DNA of 64,000 nt from Streptomyces cinnamoneus (GCF_014650495.1 NZ_BMVB01000010.1:1-64000); one strand, 5' to 3'. Positions 31,953-40,742 are shown, counted from the stretch's first letter. Program-made: numbers and translations. The notes: generated by a model from the letters alone, not told the origin.

Positions 31953-32549
31953 GTGTACGCCATGCAGTACGAGATCACCCTGCCCGCCGACTACGACATG
32001 AACGTCATCCGGAATCGGGTGGCGACCCGTGGCCACGCCCTCGACGACCGTGCCGGGCTGGGGCTGAAGGCATACGTCATCCGCGAACGCGGCGTCGACG
32101 GCTCGCCGGTCAACCAGTACGCCCCCTTCTATCTGTGGGCGGAGACCGGCGCGATGAGCCGGTTCCTGGTCGGCGGCGGCGGATTCCAGGGCATCATCGG
32201 CGACTTCGGGCGACCCGCCGTCCACCACTGGACGGGCATCGCGTGCGAGGCGGGCCCGGCCCGGGCCGCCGCCCCGCGCGCGGCCTCCCGGCGGCTGACG
32301 CCGCTGCCGGCCGGGGCCGACCCCGCCGCCCTGGTCGAGGACGCGCTGGGTGAACTGCGCGACCTGGCCCGCACCGAGGGCGTGCACACCGCGGCGCTGG
32401 CCCTCGACCCGCGCCACTGGCAGCTGCTGCGGTTCGTCCTGTGGGAGACGGCCGTCCCGGCGACGGCCGGCACGCAGGACGAGCGCTACGAGGTGCTGCA
32501 CCTCTCCGCGCCGCACCTGGACGCGATCCGGGCAGGGCGCCAGTGGTGA
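31953..32549 (+). CDS. DUF4865 family protein
   Basis: A 198-aa protein starting MYAMQYEITLPADYDMNVIR, with GHALDDRAGLGLKAYVIRER and YAPFYLWAETGAMSRFLVGG, the signature pattern of DUF4865 proteins (ferredoxin-like fold expected; function unknown, often beside a TetR regulator as here). The first ATG follows AAGGGGAGCC at good distance. The second half (LEDALGELRDLARTEGVHTA) is helical. Probably co-transcribed with the TetR gene. Confidence 0.85.
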   Translation: MYAMQYEITLPADYDMNVIRNRVATRGHALDDRAGLGLKAYVIRERGVDGSPVNQYAPFYLWAETGAMSRFLVGGGGFQGIIGDFGRPAVHHWTGIACEAGPARAAAPRAASRRLTPLPAGADPAALVEDALGELRDLARTEGVHTAALALDPRHWQLLRFVLWETAVPATAGTQDERYEVLHLSAPHLDAIRAGRQW

Positions 32550-32666
32550 GGGCGGTCGTCGCCGTCCGACGGGGGCCGATTGTCACTGCTTCCCGTTAAC
32601 GTTTTGGTGGAACGACGTCCGGGGAGGCACGACACCCACGCACTTCGAGAAGGGCGGCGAACTTCC

Positions 32667-33302
32667 GTGTACCGCTGGGAGATCACCCGGGCCGCGCTGG
32701 CCCAAGGCGTCCTGGCCCAGGTCCGTGGCGACAGCTACGACCAGGCCGCATCGACGGCGGGCACCCTGCTCTCCGCGGGGATCACGAGCCTGGAGATATC
32801 CCTCACCACGCCCTTCGCCCTGGAGGCCGTCACCACGCTCGCCCGTGAGGTCGGCGACGAGGCCATCATCGGCGCGGGCGCCGTGCTCGACGCGGCCTCC
32901 GCCCGGATGGCCATCGACGCCGGCGCCCGCTTCCTGACCTCGCCGGGCCTCGACGCCGGGGTCATCCGCACCGGCCACCGCTACGGCGTGCCGGTCTTCC
33001 CGGGCGTCGCGACGCCCACCGAGCTGCTGCGCGCCATGGAGCTGGGCGCCGACGCGCTCATGCTCTTCCCCGCGGCGGGCCGGCACCCCGACTGGGTCGG
33101 CGCGGTGCGGGCCGAGCTGCCGCAGGCGCCGCTGGTTCCCAGCGGCGGGATATCGGTCGACAGCGCGCCCGACTGGATCGCCGCCGGCGCCGTCGCCTGC
33201 GGCATGGGCGCGGAACTCTCCGAGGGGGACCGCGACGCGGTGGCCAAGCGGGCCGGGGAGCTCCTCGGCCGCCTGGCGGAGGCCGGCCGCCGCTGCGCCT
33301 GA
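32667..33302 (+). CDS. KDPG/KHG aldolase-like protein lacking the Schiff-base lysine
   Basis: A 211-aa TIM-barrel of the Eda family: ITSLEISLTTPFALEAVTTL, IIGAGAVLDAASARMAIDAG, FLTSPGLDAGVI, VFPGVATPTELLRAMELGAD, LVPSGGI and ACGMGAEL follow the family order. Glu43 (LEISL) is kept. The strand that carries the catalytic lysine in Eda (KFFPA/KLFPA) reads ALMLFPA here, with Met132 in place of Lys, and the substrate Arg of LRT is Thr47. Class I aldolase chemistry is therefore unlikely; a different reaction or a binding role is possible. GTG 32667 is not strongly supported by a ribosome site. Confidence 0.8.
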   Translation: MYRWEITRAALAQGVLAQVRGDSYDQAASTAGTLLSAGITSLEISLTTPFALEAVTTLAREVGDEAIIGAGAVLDAASARMAIDAGARFLTSPGLDAGVIRTGHRYGVPVFPGVATPTELLRAMELGADALMLFPAAGRHPDWVGAVRAELPQAPLVPSGGISVDSAPDWIAAGAVACGMGAELSEGDRDAVAKRAGELLGRLAEAGRRCA

Positions 33303-33367
33303 CGGTGGTGCAACCCGTGGAGCAGCAGGTGCGGTTGAGGCTCCTCCTCGCGACGGATGCCCGGCGC

Positions 33368-33385
33368 CCGTACGCCATCGTACGG
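33368..33385. promoter_or_regulatory. 18-bp palindrome upstream of the P450 gene
   Basis: CCGTACG-CCAT-CGTACGG is a perfect 7-bp inverted repeat about 70 bp before the P450 start codon. It is a candidate operator or part of the promoter; no regulator is adjacent other than the GntR gene downstream. Confidence 0.4.
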
Positions 33386-33454
33386 TGAAGCGGTCGAGGG
33401 GCGGCCGGCCCGGGGCCCCTCCGCCGAATTCTCCGACGATCAGGGGGTAGTGCC

Positions 33455-34669
33455 ATGGGGGCGACCACGGACGACGCGGTGGGCGGCATCGTCGACCTGG
33501 CGGCGATGGGCGGGCAGTTCGCCCGCGACCCGTACAGCGTCTACGCCCGGCTGCGCGAGCAGGGTCCGGTGCACCGGGTGCGGATGCCGGAGGGCGCCGA
33601 GTGCTGGCTCGTCGTCGGCTACGACGAGGTGCGGGCCGCGCTCAACGACCCCCGGCTCTCCAAGGACTGGGCGAACGCCTCCGAGCACGTGGGCCTGCCG
33701 GTGGTCGCCCCCGGCCCGCACATGCTGATCACCGACGAGCCGCACCACACCCGGCTGCGCAGGCTCGCCGCCAAGGAGTTCACCCCGCGGCGCGTCGAGG
33801 CGCTCGCCCCGCGCGTCCAGCAGCTCACCGACGACCTGCTGGACGCCATGCTGGCCGCCCCGGACCGCCGCGCCGACCTCGTCGAGGCGCTGTCCTTCCC
33901 GCTGCCCATGGGGGTCATCTGCGAACTCCTGGGCGTGCCCGACCTCGACCGCGCCGCCTTCCGCCACTGGTCGAACACCGCCATAGGATCCGCCCCGCCG
34001 AAGGTGAAGGCCGAGGCGGCCGCAGAGGTCGCCGCCTACCTCGCCCGACTGGTCGACGACAAGCGCGAGCGGCCCGGCGACGACCTGATGAGCGCCCTGA
34101 TCCGCACCACCGACGAGGACGGCGACCGGCTCTCGCCCCGCGAGCTCCTCGGCATGGCCTGGGTGCTGCTCGTCGCGGGCCACGAGACGACCGTCAACCT
34201 GATCTCCAACGGCGTCCTCGCCCTGCTCACCCACCCCGCCCAGCTGGCCGAGCTGCGCGCGGACCCCGGGCTGCTGGACAACGCGGTCGAGGAGATGCTC
34301 CGCTACGACGGCCCCGTGGAGACCTCCACCTTCCGCTTCACCACCGCGCCCATGGACATCGGCGGCACGCTCGTGCCGGGCGGCGGCGAGCTCGTGCTCG
34401 TCGCCATCGCCGACGCCGACCACGACCCCGCCCGCTTCCAGGAGCCCGGCCGCTTCGACATCCACCGTGACCCCCGCGGCCACGTCGCCTTCGGCCACGG
34501 CATCCACTACTGCGTGGGCGCCCCGCTGGCCCGGCTGGAGGCCAGGATCGCCGTCCGCTCGTTGCTGGAGCGGTGCCCCGACCTCGCCCTGGACGCCCAC
34601 CCGGCCGCACTGACCTGGCGGGAGGGCCTGCTGATGCGCGGCCCGCACCACCTGCCCGTCCGGTTCTGA
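33455..34669 (+). CDS. cytochrome P450
   Basis: A 404-aa bacterial class I P450. The I-helix oxygen-binding motif is LLVAGHETTVNLI, the K-helix ExxR lies in EEMLRYDGPVETSTFRFT, and the haem-binding loop FGHGIHYCVGAPLARLE places the axial cysteine at Cys353. The overall pattern is that of CYP105/107-like Streptomyces enzymes; substrate unknown. No ferredoxin or ferredoxin reductase gene is adjacent, so electrons must come from partners elsewhere. It does not appear to be part of a biosynthetic cluster here. Confidence 0.94.
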   Translation: MGATTDDAVGGIVDLAAMGGQFARDPYSVYARLREQGPVHRVRMPEGAECWLVVGYDEVRAALNDPRLSKDWANASEHVGLPVVAPGPHMLITDEPHHTRLRRLAAKEFTPRRVEALAPRVQQLTDDLLDAMLAAPDRRADLVEALSFPLPMGVICELLGVPDLDRAAFRHWSNTAIGSAPPKVKAEAAAEVAAYLARLVDDKRERPGDDLMSALIRTTDEDGDRLSPRELLGMAWVLLVAGHETTVNLISNGVLALLTHPAQLAELRADPGLLDNAVEEMLRYDGPVETSTFRFTTAPMDIGGTLVPGGGELVLVAIADADHDPARFQEPGRFDIHRDPRGHVAFGHGIHYCVGAPLARLEARIAVRSLLERCPDLALDAHPAALTWREGLLMRGPHHLPVRF

Positions 34670-34744
34670 CCCCCCCATGGCTCATGTCAGGACAATCGGA
34701 CCTCCGGACTTCCCGTCATCAGGTCCCGGGGCTACGCTCCCTCC

Positions 34745-35494
34745 GTGGCGAAGCACCAACCCCTTCAGTTCTCCCTCGACCGCAGCAGTCCGGTCCCGCT
34801 CTACTTCCAGCTGTCCCAGCAGCTCGAAGCCGCCATCGAGCGGGGTGAGCTCGCCCCCGGCAGCCTCCTCGGCAACGAGATCGACCTCGCCGGGCGGCTG
34901 GGCCTGTCCCGGCCCACCGTCCGGCAGGCCATCCAGTCGCTGGTCGACAAGGGCCTGCTCGTACGCCGCCGCGGCGTGGGCACCCAGGTCGTGCACAGCC
35001 AGGTCAGGCGTCCGCTGGAGCTGAGCAGCCTCTACGACGACCTGGAGGCGGCCGGCCAGAAGCCCGCCACCCGGGTGCTGCGCCACACCGTCGAGCCGGC
35101 GACCGCCGAAGTGGCCGCGGCCCTCGGCGTCACCGAGGGGGCCGACGTCGTGCTCGTCGAGCGGCTGCGCCTCGCGCACGGCGAGCCCGTGGCCCGGCTG
35201 CGCAACCACCTCCCCGCCGGGCTGCTCGACCTCGACCAGGACACGCTGGAGAACACCGGCCTCTACCGGCTGATGCGCATCGCCGGCATCACCCTGCACA
35301 GCGCCCGCCAGAGCATCGGCGCCCGTGCGGCCACCGCCGCCGAGGCGGAGCTGCTCGCCGAGCCGGAAGGGGCGCCGCTGCTGACGATGGAGCGCACGAC
35401 CTTCGACGACACGGGCCGCGCCGTGGAGTTCGGCTCCCATCTCTACCGGGCCTCGCGGTACGCGTTCGACTTCCAGCTGCTGGCCCGCCCCTGA
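34745..35494 (+). CDS. GntR family regulator (HutC/UTRA type)
   Basis: A 249-aa regulator with an N-terminal winged HTH (about residues 15-85: PLYFQLSQQLEAAIERGELA, IDLAGRLGLSRPTVRQAIQS, GLLVRRRGVGTQVV) and a UTRA ligand domain (ADVVLVERLRLAHGEPVARL, MERTTFDDTGRAVEFGSHLY, FDFQLL). HutC-type GntR proteins sense sugars or sugar phosphates. GTG 34745 is preceded by TACGCT 8 nt upstream and no Shine-Dalgarno, so the mRNA may be leaderless. It lies directly upstream of, and presumably controls, the sugar ABC operon. Confidence 0.9.
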   Translation: MAKHQPLQFSLDRSSPVPLYFQLSQQLEAAIERGELAPGSLLGNEIDLAGRLGLSRPTVRQAIQSLVDKGLLVRRRGVGTQVVHSQVRRPLELSSLYDDLEAAGQKPATRVLRHTVEPATAEVAAALGVTEGADVVLVERLRLAHGEPVARLRNHLPAGLLDLDQDTLENTGLYRLMRIAGITLHSARQSIGARAATAAEAELLAEPEGAPLLTMERTTFDDTGRAVEFGSHLYRASRYAFDFQLLARP

Positions 35495-35527
35495 GCTGTC
35501 ATGGCGTAAGAATGTTCTGACAAAGTC

Positions 35528-35557
35528 TTGACGTGTTGTGGCGCCCGCCACTACACA
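35528..35557 (+). promoter_or_regulatory. promoter of the sugar ABC operon
   Basis: TTGACG (35528-35533) and TACACA (35552-35557) are 18 bp apart, matching a Streptomyces housekeeping-type promoter. It would give a leader of roughly 145 nt before the binding-protein gene, containing a strong hairpin. Confidence 0.5.
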
Positions 35558-35646
35558 TCCACCCACAAGGACCAGGGAGGGAACGCCCGGCACGGCACCG
35601 CCGACGCCCCGGCCGACGGCGGTGACGGATGGTGACGGATACTTGG

Positions 35647-35677
35647 GCGGTTGGGCCCGCTGAGCGGGCCCAACCGC
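35647..35677 (+). promoter_or_regulatory. 14-bp perfect hairpin in the leader of the sugar ABC operon
   Basis: GCGGTTGGGCCCGC and GCGGGCCCAACCGC pair perfectly around a 3-nt loop (TGA), 31 nt before the GTG of the binding-protein gene and downstream of the predicted promoter. No T-tract follows. It could be a partial terminator, an RNA-stability element or a protein-binding site; alternatively it is a terminator for the upstream GntR gene. Confidence 0.55.
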
Positions 35678-35708
35678 ACCGTGACAGACAGTGGAAGGGC
35701 AAGTCCTC

Positions 35709-36719
35709 GTGGCAAGGGTTCGGACAGGCGTACGTGCGGTGAGCGCCGTGCTGGCAGCGGTGCTCGGCGCCACACTGGCGGGGTGCAGCAGCACGGGCGG
35801 CAAGCGCGCCGAGGAGCGGGCCGCCAAGGCCGCCCAGGGCCGCGCCGCGGTCGACACCCCCCGGTGGACCTTCGCAATGGTCACCCACTCGGGCGATGGC
35901 GACACCTTCTGGGACATCGTCCAGAGCGGTGCCAAGCAGGCGGCCGCCAAGGACAACATCAAATTCCTCTACGCACACGACGTCGAGGGGAACAAGCAGG
36001 CACAGAACGTGCAGGCCATGATCGACCAGAAGGTCGACGGCCTGATCGTCACGCTCGCCAAGCCCGACGCCATGAAGGACGTCGTCGCCAAGGCGAAGAA
36101 GGCCGGCATCCCGGTCATCACCGTGAACTCCGGCTCCGACAAGTCCAAGGAGTTCGGCGCGCTCACCCACATCGGCCAGGACGAGACGATCGCCGGCGAG
36201 GCCGTCGGCGAGCAGCTCAACGAGCGCGGCCGGAAGAAGGCCGTCTGCGTCCTGCACGAGCAGGGCAACGTGGGCCACGAGCAGCGCTGCGAGGGCGTCA
36301 AGAAGAGCTTCAAGGGCGACCTGCAGAACCTCTACGTCGAGGGCACGAACATGCCCAACGTGCAGTCGTCCATCGAGGCGAAGCTGCAGTCCGACAAGGA
36401 CATCGACTCCGTCGTGACCCTCGGCGCCCCCTTCGCCCCCACCGCCGTCAAGGCCGCCGAGCAGGCCGGCAGCAAGGCCGAGGTCGCCACCTTCGACCTC
36501 AACGCCAAGGTCGCCGACGCCCTGCAGAAGGGCACCCTCGCCTTCGCCGTCGACCAGGACCCGTACCTCCAGGGCTACGAGGCGGTCGACCTCCTGTGGC
36601 TCTACCGGTACAACCGCGACATGCTCGGCGGCGGCCGCCCGGTCCTGACCGGCCCGCAGATCGTCACCAAGGACGACGCCAAGGTCCTCGCCGAGTACGC
36701 CAAGCGGGGCACACGATGA
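35709..36719 (+). CDS. sugar ABC transporter substrate-binding lipoprotein
   Basis: A 336-aa type I periplasmic-binding protein (ribose-binding/Peripla_BP_4 type). GTG 35709 begins a lipoprotein signal (VSAVLAAVLGATLAGCSS, lipobox LAGC, lipidated Cys about residue 26). The mature part has the two-lobed pattern FAMVTHSGDGDTFWDIVQSG, MIDQKVDGLIVTLAKPDAMK, IPVITVNSGSD, HIGQDETIAGEAVGEQL and GTLAFAVDQDPYLQGYEAVD. It binds a sugar outside the membrane and delivers it to the next two gene products. The stop overlaps the permease start. Confidence 0.93.
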   Translation: MARVRTGVRAVSAVLAAVLGATLAGCSSTGGKRAEERAAKAAQGRAAVDTPRWTFAMVTHSGDGDTFWDIVQSGAKQAAAKDNIKFLYAHDVEGNKQAQNVQAMIDQKVDGLIVTLAKPDAMKDVVAKAKKAGIPVITVNSGSDKSKEFGALTHIGQDETIAGEAVGEQLNERGRKKAVCVLHEQGNVGHEQRCEGVKKSFKGDLQNLYVEGTNMPNVQSSIEAKLQSDKDIDSVVTLGAPFAPTAVKAAEQAGSKAEVATFDLNAKVADALQKGTLAFAVDQDPYLQGYEAVDLLWLYRYNRDMLGGGRPVLTGPQIVTKDDAKVLAEYAKRGTR

Positions 36720-37753
36720 GCGCAGCGACAGCACAGGCCGACGAACGACTGGTCCACCGCAGCATGCTGCGCCGCATGATCGGCCGCCCCGAGCTGGGCG
36801 CGGTCGTCGGCGCCGCGGCGGTCTTCCTCTTCTTCTCGTTCGCGGCCGACAGCTTCCTGAGGGCGTCGAGCCTCTCCACGGTCCTCTACGCGTCCTCCAC
36901 GATCGGCATCATGGCCGTCCCGGTGGCGCTGCTGATGATCGGCGGCGAGTTCGACCTGTCGACGGGCGTCATGGTCACGACGTCGGCCCTGGTCTCGTCG
37001 ATGTTCAGCTACCAGATGACGGCGAACGTCTGGGTGGGCGTGGGGGTCTCCCTCCTGACCACCCTGGCGATCGGCTTCTTCAACGGCTTCATGCTGACCC
37101 GCACCAAACTGCCGAGCTTCATCATCACCCTCGGCACGTTCCTGATGCTGACGGGCCTGAACCTGGGCTTCACCAAGCTCATCAGCGGCACGGTCTCCAC
37201 CAAGACGATCGGCGACATGGAGGGCTTCGACTCCGCCCGCACGGTCTTCGCCTCCCACCTCACCATCGGCGGGGTCGACCTGCAGGTGACCATCCTGTGG
37301 TGGCTGGCCCTGGTCGCCGTGGCGACGTGGATCCTCCTGCGCACCCGCGTGGGCAACTGGATCTTCGCGGTCGGCGGCGGCGCGGACGCGGCCCGGGCGG
37401 TCGGCGTCCCCGTCAACAAGACCAAGATCGGCCTCTACATGGCCGTCGCCTTCTGCGCCTGGATCTCGGGCCAGCACCTGCTGATGTCCTACGACGTCGT
37501 CCAGTCGGGCGAGGGCGTGGGCAACGAGTTCCTGTACATCATCGCGGCCGTCATCGGCGGCTGCCTGATGACCGGCGGCTACGGCTCGGCCATCGGCTCC
37601 GCGGTCGGCGCGTTCATCTTCGGCATGACCAGCAAGGGCATCGTGTACGCGCAGTGGAACCCGGACTGGTTCAAGTTCTTCCTCGGCGCCATGCTCCTCC
37701 TGGCGACCCTGCTGAACGCCTGGGTCCGTAAGCGTGCGGAGGCAACCAAGTGA
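36716..37753 (+). CDS. sugar ABC transporter permease (RbsC/FrcC type)
   Basis: A 345-aa BPD_transp_2 permease with 8-10 helices: VAVFLFFSF-like first segment, PVALLMIGGEFDLSTGVMV (family signature), KLPSFIITLGTFLMLTGLNL and AVIGGCLMTGGYGSAIGSAV. ATG 36716 overlaps the previous stop, and its own stop overlaps the ATPase start. Only one permease gene is present, so it should form a homodimer. Confidence 0.93.
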   Translation: MSAATAQADERLVHRSMLRRMIGRPELGAVVGAAAVFLFFSFAADSFLRASSLSTVLYASSTIGIMAVPVALLMIGGEFDLSTGVMVTTSALVSSMFSYQMTANVWVGVGVSLLTTLAIGFFNGFMLTRTKLPSFIITLGTFLMLTGLNLGFTKLISGTVSTKTIGDMEGFDSARTVFASHLTIGGVDLQVTILWWLALVAVATWILLRTRVGNWIFAVGGGADAARAVGVPVNKTKIGLYMAVAFCAWISGQHLLMSYDVVQSGEGVGNEFLYIIAAVIGGCLMTGGYGSAIGSAVGAFIFGMTSKGIVYAQWNPDWFKFFLGAMLLLATLLNAWVRKRAEATK

Positions 37754-38574
37754 GCCCCCTGGTCAAGCTCACGGACGTGAGCAAGTTCTACGGCAACATC
37801 CGCGCGCTGGAGGGCGTCTCCCTGGAGGTCCACGCCGGCGAGATCACCTGCGTCCTCGGCGACAACGGCGCGGGCAAGTCGACCCTCATCAAGATCATCG
37901 CGGGTCTGCACCAGCACGACGAGGGAACCTTCGAGATCGAGGGCGAAGAGGCGAAGCTGGCCTCCCCCCGCGAGGCTCTGAACCAGGGCATCGCCACGGT
38001 CTACCAGGACCTGGCGGTCGTCCCCCTGATGCCGGTCTGGCGGAACTTCTTCCTCGGCTCGGAGCCGACGAAGGGGGCGGGCCCCTTCAAGCGCCTCGAC
38101 GTGCAGAAGATGCGCGAGACGACCCGCGCGGAGCTGCTCCGCATGGGCATCGACCTGCGCGACGTCGACCAGCCGATCGGCACGCTCTCGGGCGGCGAGC
38201 GCCAGTGCGTGGCGATCGCCCGGGCGGTGTACTTCGGGGCCAAGGTCCTCGTCCTGGACGAGCCGACCGCCGCGCTCGGCGTGAAGCAGTCCGGCGTGGT
38301 CCTGAAGTACGTCGCGGCCGCCCGTGACGCGGGCCTGGGCGTGGTCTTGATCACGCACAACCCGCACCACGCGTACCTGGTCGGCGACCGCTTCGTCCTG
38401 CTCAAGCGGGGTGCGATGGCGGGCAGCCACGGCAAGAACGAGATCGCCCTCGACGAACTGACCCGCCAGATGGCGGGCGGCAGTGAGCTCGACCAGCTCA
38501 GCCACGAGCTGGAGCGGGCGCCGGGGCCGGACGTGATCGGCGGCAAGCCGGTCGTCACCGACGAGGACGCCTGA
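37750..38574 (+). CDS. sugar ABC transporter ATP-binding protein (single NBD)
   Basis: A 274-aa ATPase: Walker A GDNGAGKST (residues 37-45), signature LSGGERQ (146-152), Walker B VLVLDEP (166-172) and H-loop LITHNPHHAY. Unlike RbsA/XylG, which have two fused NBDs, this has one, the arrangement of FrcBCA-type importers. The C-terminal 35 residues extend beyond the NBD. The three-gene operon (binding protein, permease, ATPase) is preceded by a GntR regulator and followed by a ROK kinase, suggesting uptake and phosphorylation of one sugar. Confidence 0.93.
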   Translation: MSPLVKLTDVSKFYGNIRALEGVSLEVHAGEITCVLGDNGAGKSTLIKIIAGLHQHDEGTFEIEGEEAKLASPREALNQGIATVYQDLAVVPLMPVWRNFFLGSEPTKGAGPFKRLDVQKMRETTRAELLRMGIDLRDVDQPIGTLSGGERQCVAIARAVYFGAKVLVLDEPTAALGVKQSGVVLKYVAAARDAGLGVVLITHNPHHAYLVGDRFVLLKRGAMAGSHGKNEIALDELTRQMAGGSELDQLSHELERAPGPDVIGGKPVVTDEDA

Positions 38575-38710
38575 CGGCGTCGGCGCCCGGCCACGGGTCC
38601 TGCGCCTTCGGCGGGGGGCTTCGCCACCCACCCACCCGGCACCGTCACTCACTGCGTAGTGACGTGAGGGGACGGACCGAGGACGGCCTGTGGACGGGCC
38701 GACGGCGTGA

Positions 38711-38841
38711 GGGGCCGGGGTGGGGCGGGCCCTGGCAGGGGGCGTGAAGCGTTATGTGCGGCGGCGTTCGGAGCACGCTGGACGGCTGAGGGTTGCCGTA
38801 AATAATGCAGCCCCCAGAAGGGCCCGCCCCACCCCGGCCCC
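38711..38841. repeat. 131-bp element bounded by 23-bp perfect inverted repeats
   Basis: The 23-bp left end (38711-38733, beginning GGGGCCGGGGTGGGGCGGGC) is repeated exactly in reverse complement at 38819-38841, with 85 bp between; the match continues imperfectly inwards (GGGGGC facing GCCCCC). The interior includes an AT-rich patch (GTAAATAATGC). I see no target duplication and no ORF. It is the only feature in the 381-bp gap 38575-38955, apart from a possible -10 (CACAAT) near 38890 for the ROK gene. Confidence 0.7.
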
Positions 38842-38955
38842 GCCCCACAGCCAAACCCGCCGTTTCGCCGCGCAAGGCGCCGGTGAGGCACAATCGGCCA
38901 GGACCACCGACCGAGGCCCTGGCCTCCCGAGACCACCGCAGGGGCAACGACCGCG

Positions 38956-40077
38956 ATGAGCATGTACCGCGAGCGGGTACACCGGGGCACCGCCACAGCG
39001 ACCGTGCTCCGCACGGTCGGCACACGCGAGCGGCGCTCGCACCTCACCGCCCCCCGCGTCCCCACCGTCGGCATCGACATCGGCGGCACCAAGGTCATGG
39101 CCGGCGTCGTCGACGCCGACGGCAACATCCTGGAGAAGCTCCGCACGGAGACCCCGGACAAGTCCAAGAGCCCCAAGGTCGTCGAGGACACCATCGTCGA
39201 GCTCGTCCTCGACCTCTCCGACCGCCACGACGTCCACGCCGTGGGCATCGGTGCCGCCGGCTGGGTCGACGCCGACCGCAACCGCGTCCTCTTCGCCCCG
39301 CACCTTTCCTGGCGCAACGAGCCGCTGCGCGACCGCCTCGCCGGCCGCCTCGCCGTTCCCGTCATGGTCGACAACGATGCCAACACGGCCGCCTGGGCCG
39401 AGTGGCGCTTCGGCGCCGGCCGGGGCGAGGACCACCTGGTCATGATCACCCTCGGTACGGGCATCGGCGGTGCCATCCTGGAGGACGGTCAGGTCAAGCG
39501 CGGCAAGTTCGGCGTCGCCGGCGAGTTCGGCCACATGCAGGTCGTGCCCGGCGGCCACCGCTGCCCCTGCGGCAACCGCGGCTGCTGGGAGCAGTACAGC
39601 TCCGGCAACGCCCTGGTCCGCGAGGCCCGTGAGCTCGCCGCCGCGGAGTCGCCGGTCGCCTACGGCATCATCGACCGCGTCGGCGGCAACATCCCCGAGA
39701 TCACCGGCCCGCTCATCACCGAGCTGGCTCGGGAGGGCGACGCCATGTGCGTCGAGCTCCTCCAGGACATCGGCCAGTGGCTGGGCGTCGGCATCGCCAA
39801 CCTGGCCGCCGCCCTCGACCCCTCCTGCTTCGTCATCGGCGGTGGCGTCAGCGCCGCCGACGACCTGCTGATCGGCCCGGCCCGGGACGCCTTCCGCCGG
39901 CACCTCACCGGGCGCGGCTACCGCCCGGAGGCCCGGATCGTCAAGGCACAGCTGGGCCCCGAGGCCGGCATGGTCGGCGCCGCCGACCTGGCCCGTCTCG
40001 TCGCCCGCCGTTTCCGCCGCGCCAACCGGCGCCGCGTCGAGCGCTACGAGCGGTACGCACGGGCGGGCCGGGGATGA
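38956..40077 (+). CDS. ROK family sugar kinase (glucokinase-like)
   Basis: A 373-aa ROK kinase: the phosphate-1 motif VGIDIGGTKVMAGVV (Asp41), the catalytic VDNDANTAAWAEW, ITLGTGIGGAI, the ROK signature with zinc ligands GHRCPCGNRGCWEQYSSG, and FVIGGGVSAADDLL. It aligns with Streptomyces GlkA as I recall it but carries about 35 extra N-terminal and 20 basic C-terminal residues (RRFRRANRRRVERYERY). It phosphorylates a hexose with ATP, plausibly the sugar brought in by the adjacent ABC transporter. Its stop overlaps the next gene. Confidence 0.92.
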   Translation: MSMYRERVHRGTATATVLRTVGTRERRSHLTAPRVPTVGIDIGGTKVMAGVVDADGNILEKLRTETPDKSKSPKVVEDTIVELVLDLSDRHDVHAVGIGAAGWVDADRNRVLFAPHLSWRNEPLRDRLAGRLAVPVMVDNDANTAAWAEWRFGAGRGEDHLVMITLGTGIGGAILEDGQVKRGKFGVAGEFGHMQVVPGGHRCPCGNRGCWEQYSSGNALVREARELAAAESPVAYGIIDRVGGNIPEITGPLITELAREGDAMCVELLQDIGQWLGVGIANLAAALDPSCFVIGGGVSAADDLLIGPARDAFRRHLTGRGYRPEARIVKAQLGPEAGMVGAADLARLVARRFRRANRRRVERYERYARAGRG

Positions 40078-40715
40078 GCACCATGGAACACACGGACCGC
40101 AAGAACGAGCCGGCCGGCGAGGACGGCCCGGGCGGCGACGCCACCCGGGGCGGCACTCCGCGCGGCGCTCAGGGCGGCACCCCGGGCGACACTCCGCCGG
40201 CCGCCCGCCGGGCCCGCCCCTGGGTGAAGCCCGTCGTCATCTTCCTGCTGCTCGCCATCCCGGCCGGCTACCTCTACATCTCCGCGATGCAGAGCCGCAA
40301 GGGCAGCACCACCAAGCGCGAGGAGGCCGTCTCCAAGGGCCTGGAGGAGGGCTGGCCGTCCAAGGTCCAGCGGCGCATCTACGGCATGACGGTTCCGGCC
40401 TACGCCACCGACGTCGCCCACTACGAGACCAACTCCTGGCGCACGAGCTCGCTGTACCTGCAGTTCACGACCAACCGCAAGAAGCTCGACAAGTGGCTCA
40501 AGCAGGTCGGCACGAACCGGGCGGCCCTCCAGGACGGCCGCATCACCATCGACGCGGACGAGGCGGCGGTGGTCGGCTGGAAGTTCGGCAGCGGACACCA
40601 CTGGAAGGGCACGGTCCGGGAACAGGACAAGCCCAAGCCGAACTTCCAGATCACGGCCAACATGGACAACCCGGACCGGCCCCGGGTGTTCGTGATCTCC
40701 ACCGTGACCCCCTGA
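40074..40715 (+). CDS. single-pass membrane protein, unknown function
   Basis: A 213-aa protein: a disordered Gly/Pro/Asp-rich head (1-48), one transmembrane helix (about 51-71, VKPVVIFLLLAIPAGYLYIS) and a 140-residue external domain (YGMTVPAYATDVAHYETNSW, LYLQFTTNRKKLDKWLKQVG, VVGWKFGSGHHWKGTVREQD) with no cysteine. Translationally coupled to the ROK kinase (ATGA). I do not recognise the family; the domain has a beta-rich look and may bind a ligand at the cell surface. Confidence 0.7.
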   Translation: MSTMEHTDRKNEPAGEDGPGGDATRGGTPRGAQGGTPGDTPPAARRARPWVKPVVIFLLLAIPAGYLYISAMQSRKGSTTKREEAVSKGLEEGWPSKVQRRIYGMTVPAYATDVAHYETNSWRTSSLYLQFTTNRKKLDKWLKQVGTNRAALQDGRITIDADEAAVVGWKFGSGHHWKGTVREQDKPKPNFQITANMDNPDRPRVFVISTVTP

Positions 40716-40742
40716 GGCGGGGCCGCCCCACCGGCGGATAGC

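Noticed and set aside
38711..38841. Insertion sequence
   Set aside because: No transposase ORF and no clear target-site duplication; kept only as an inverted-repeat element.
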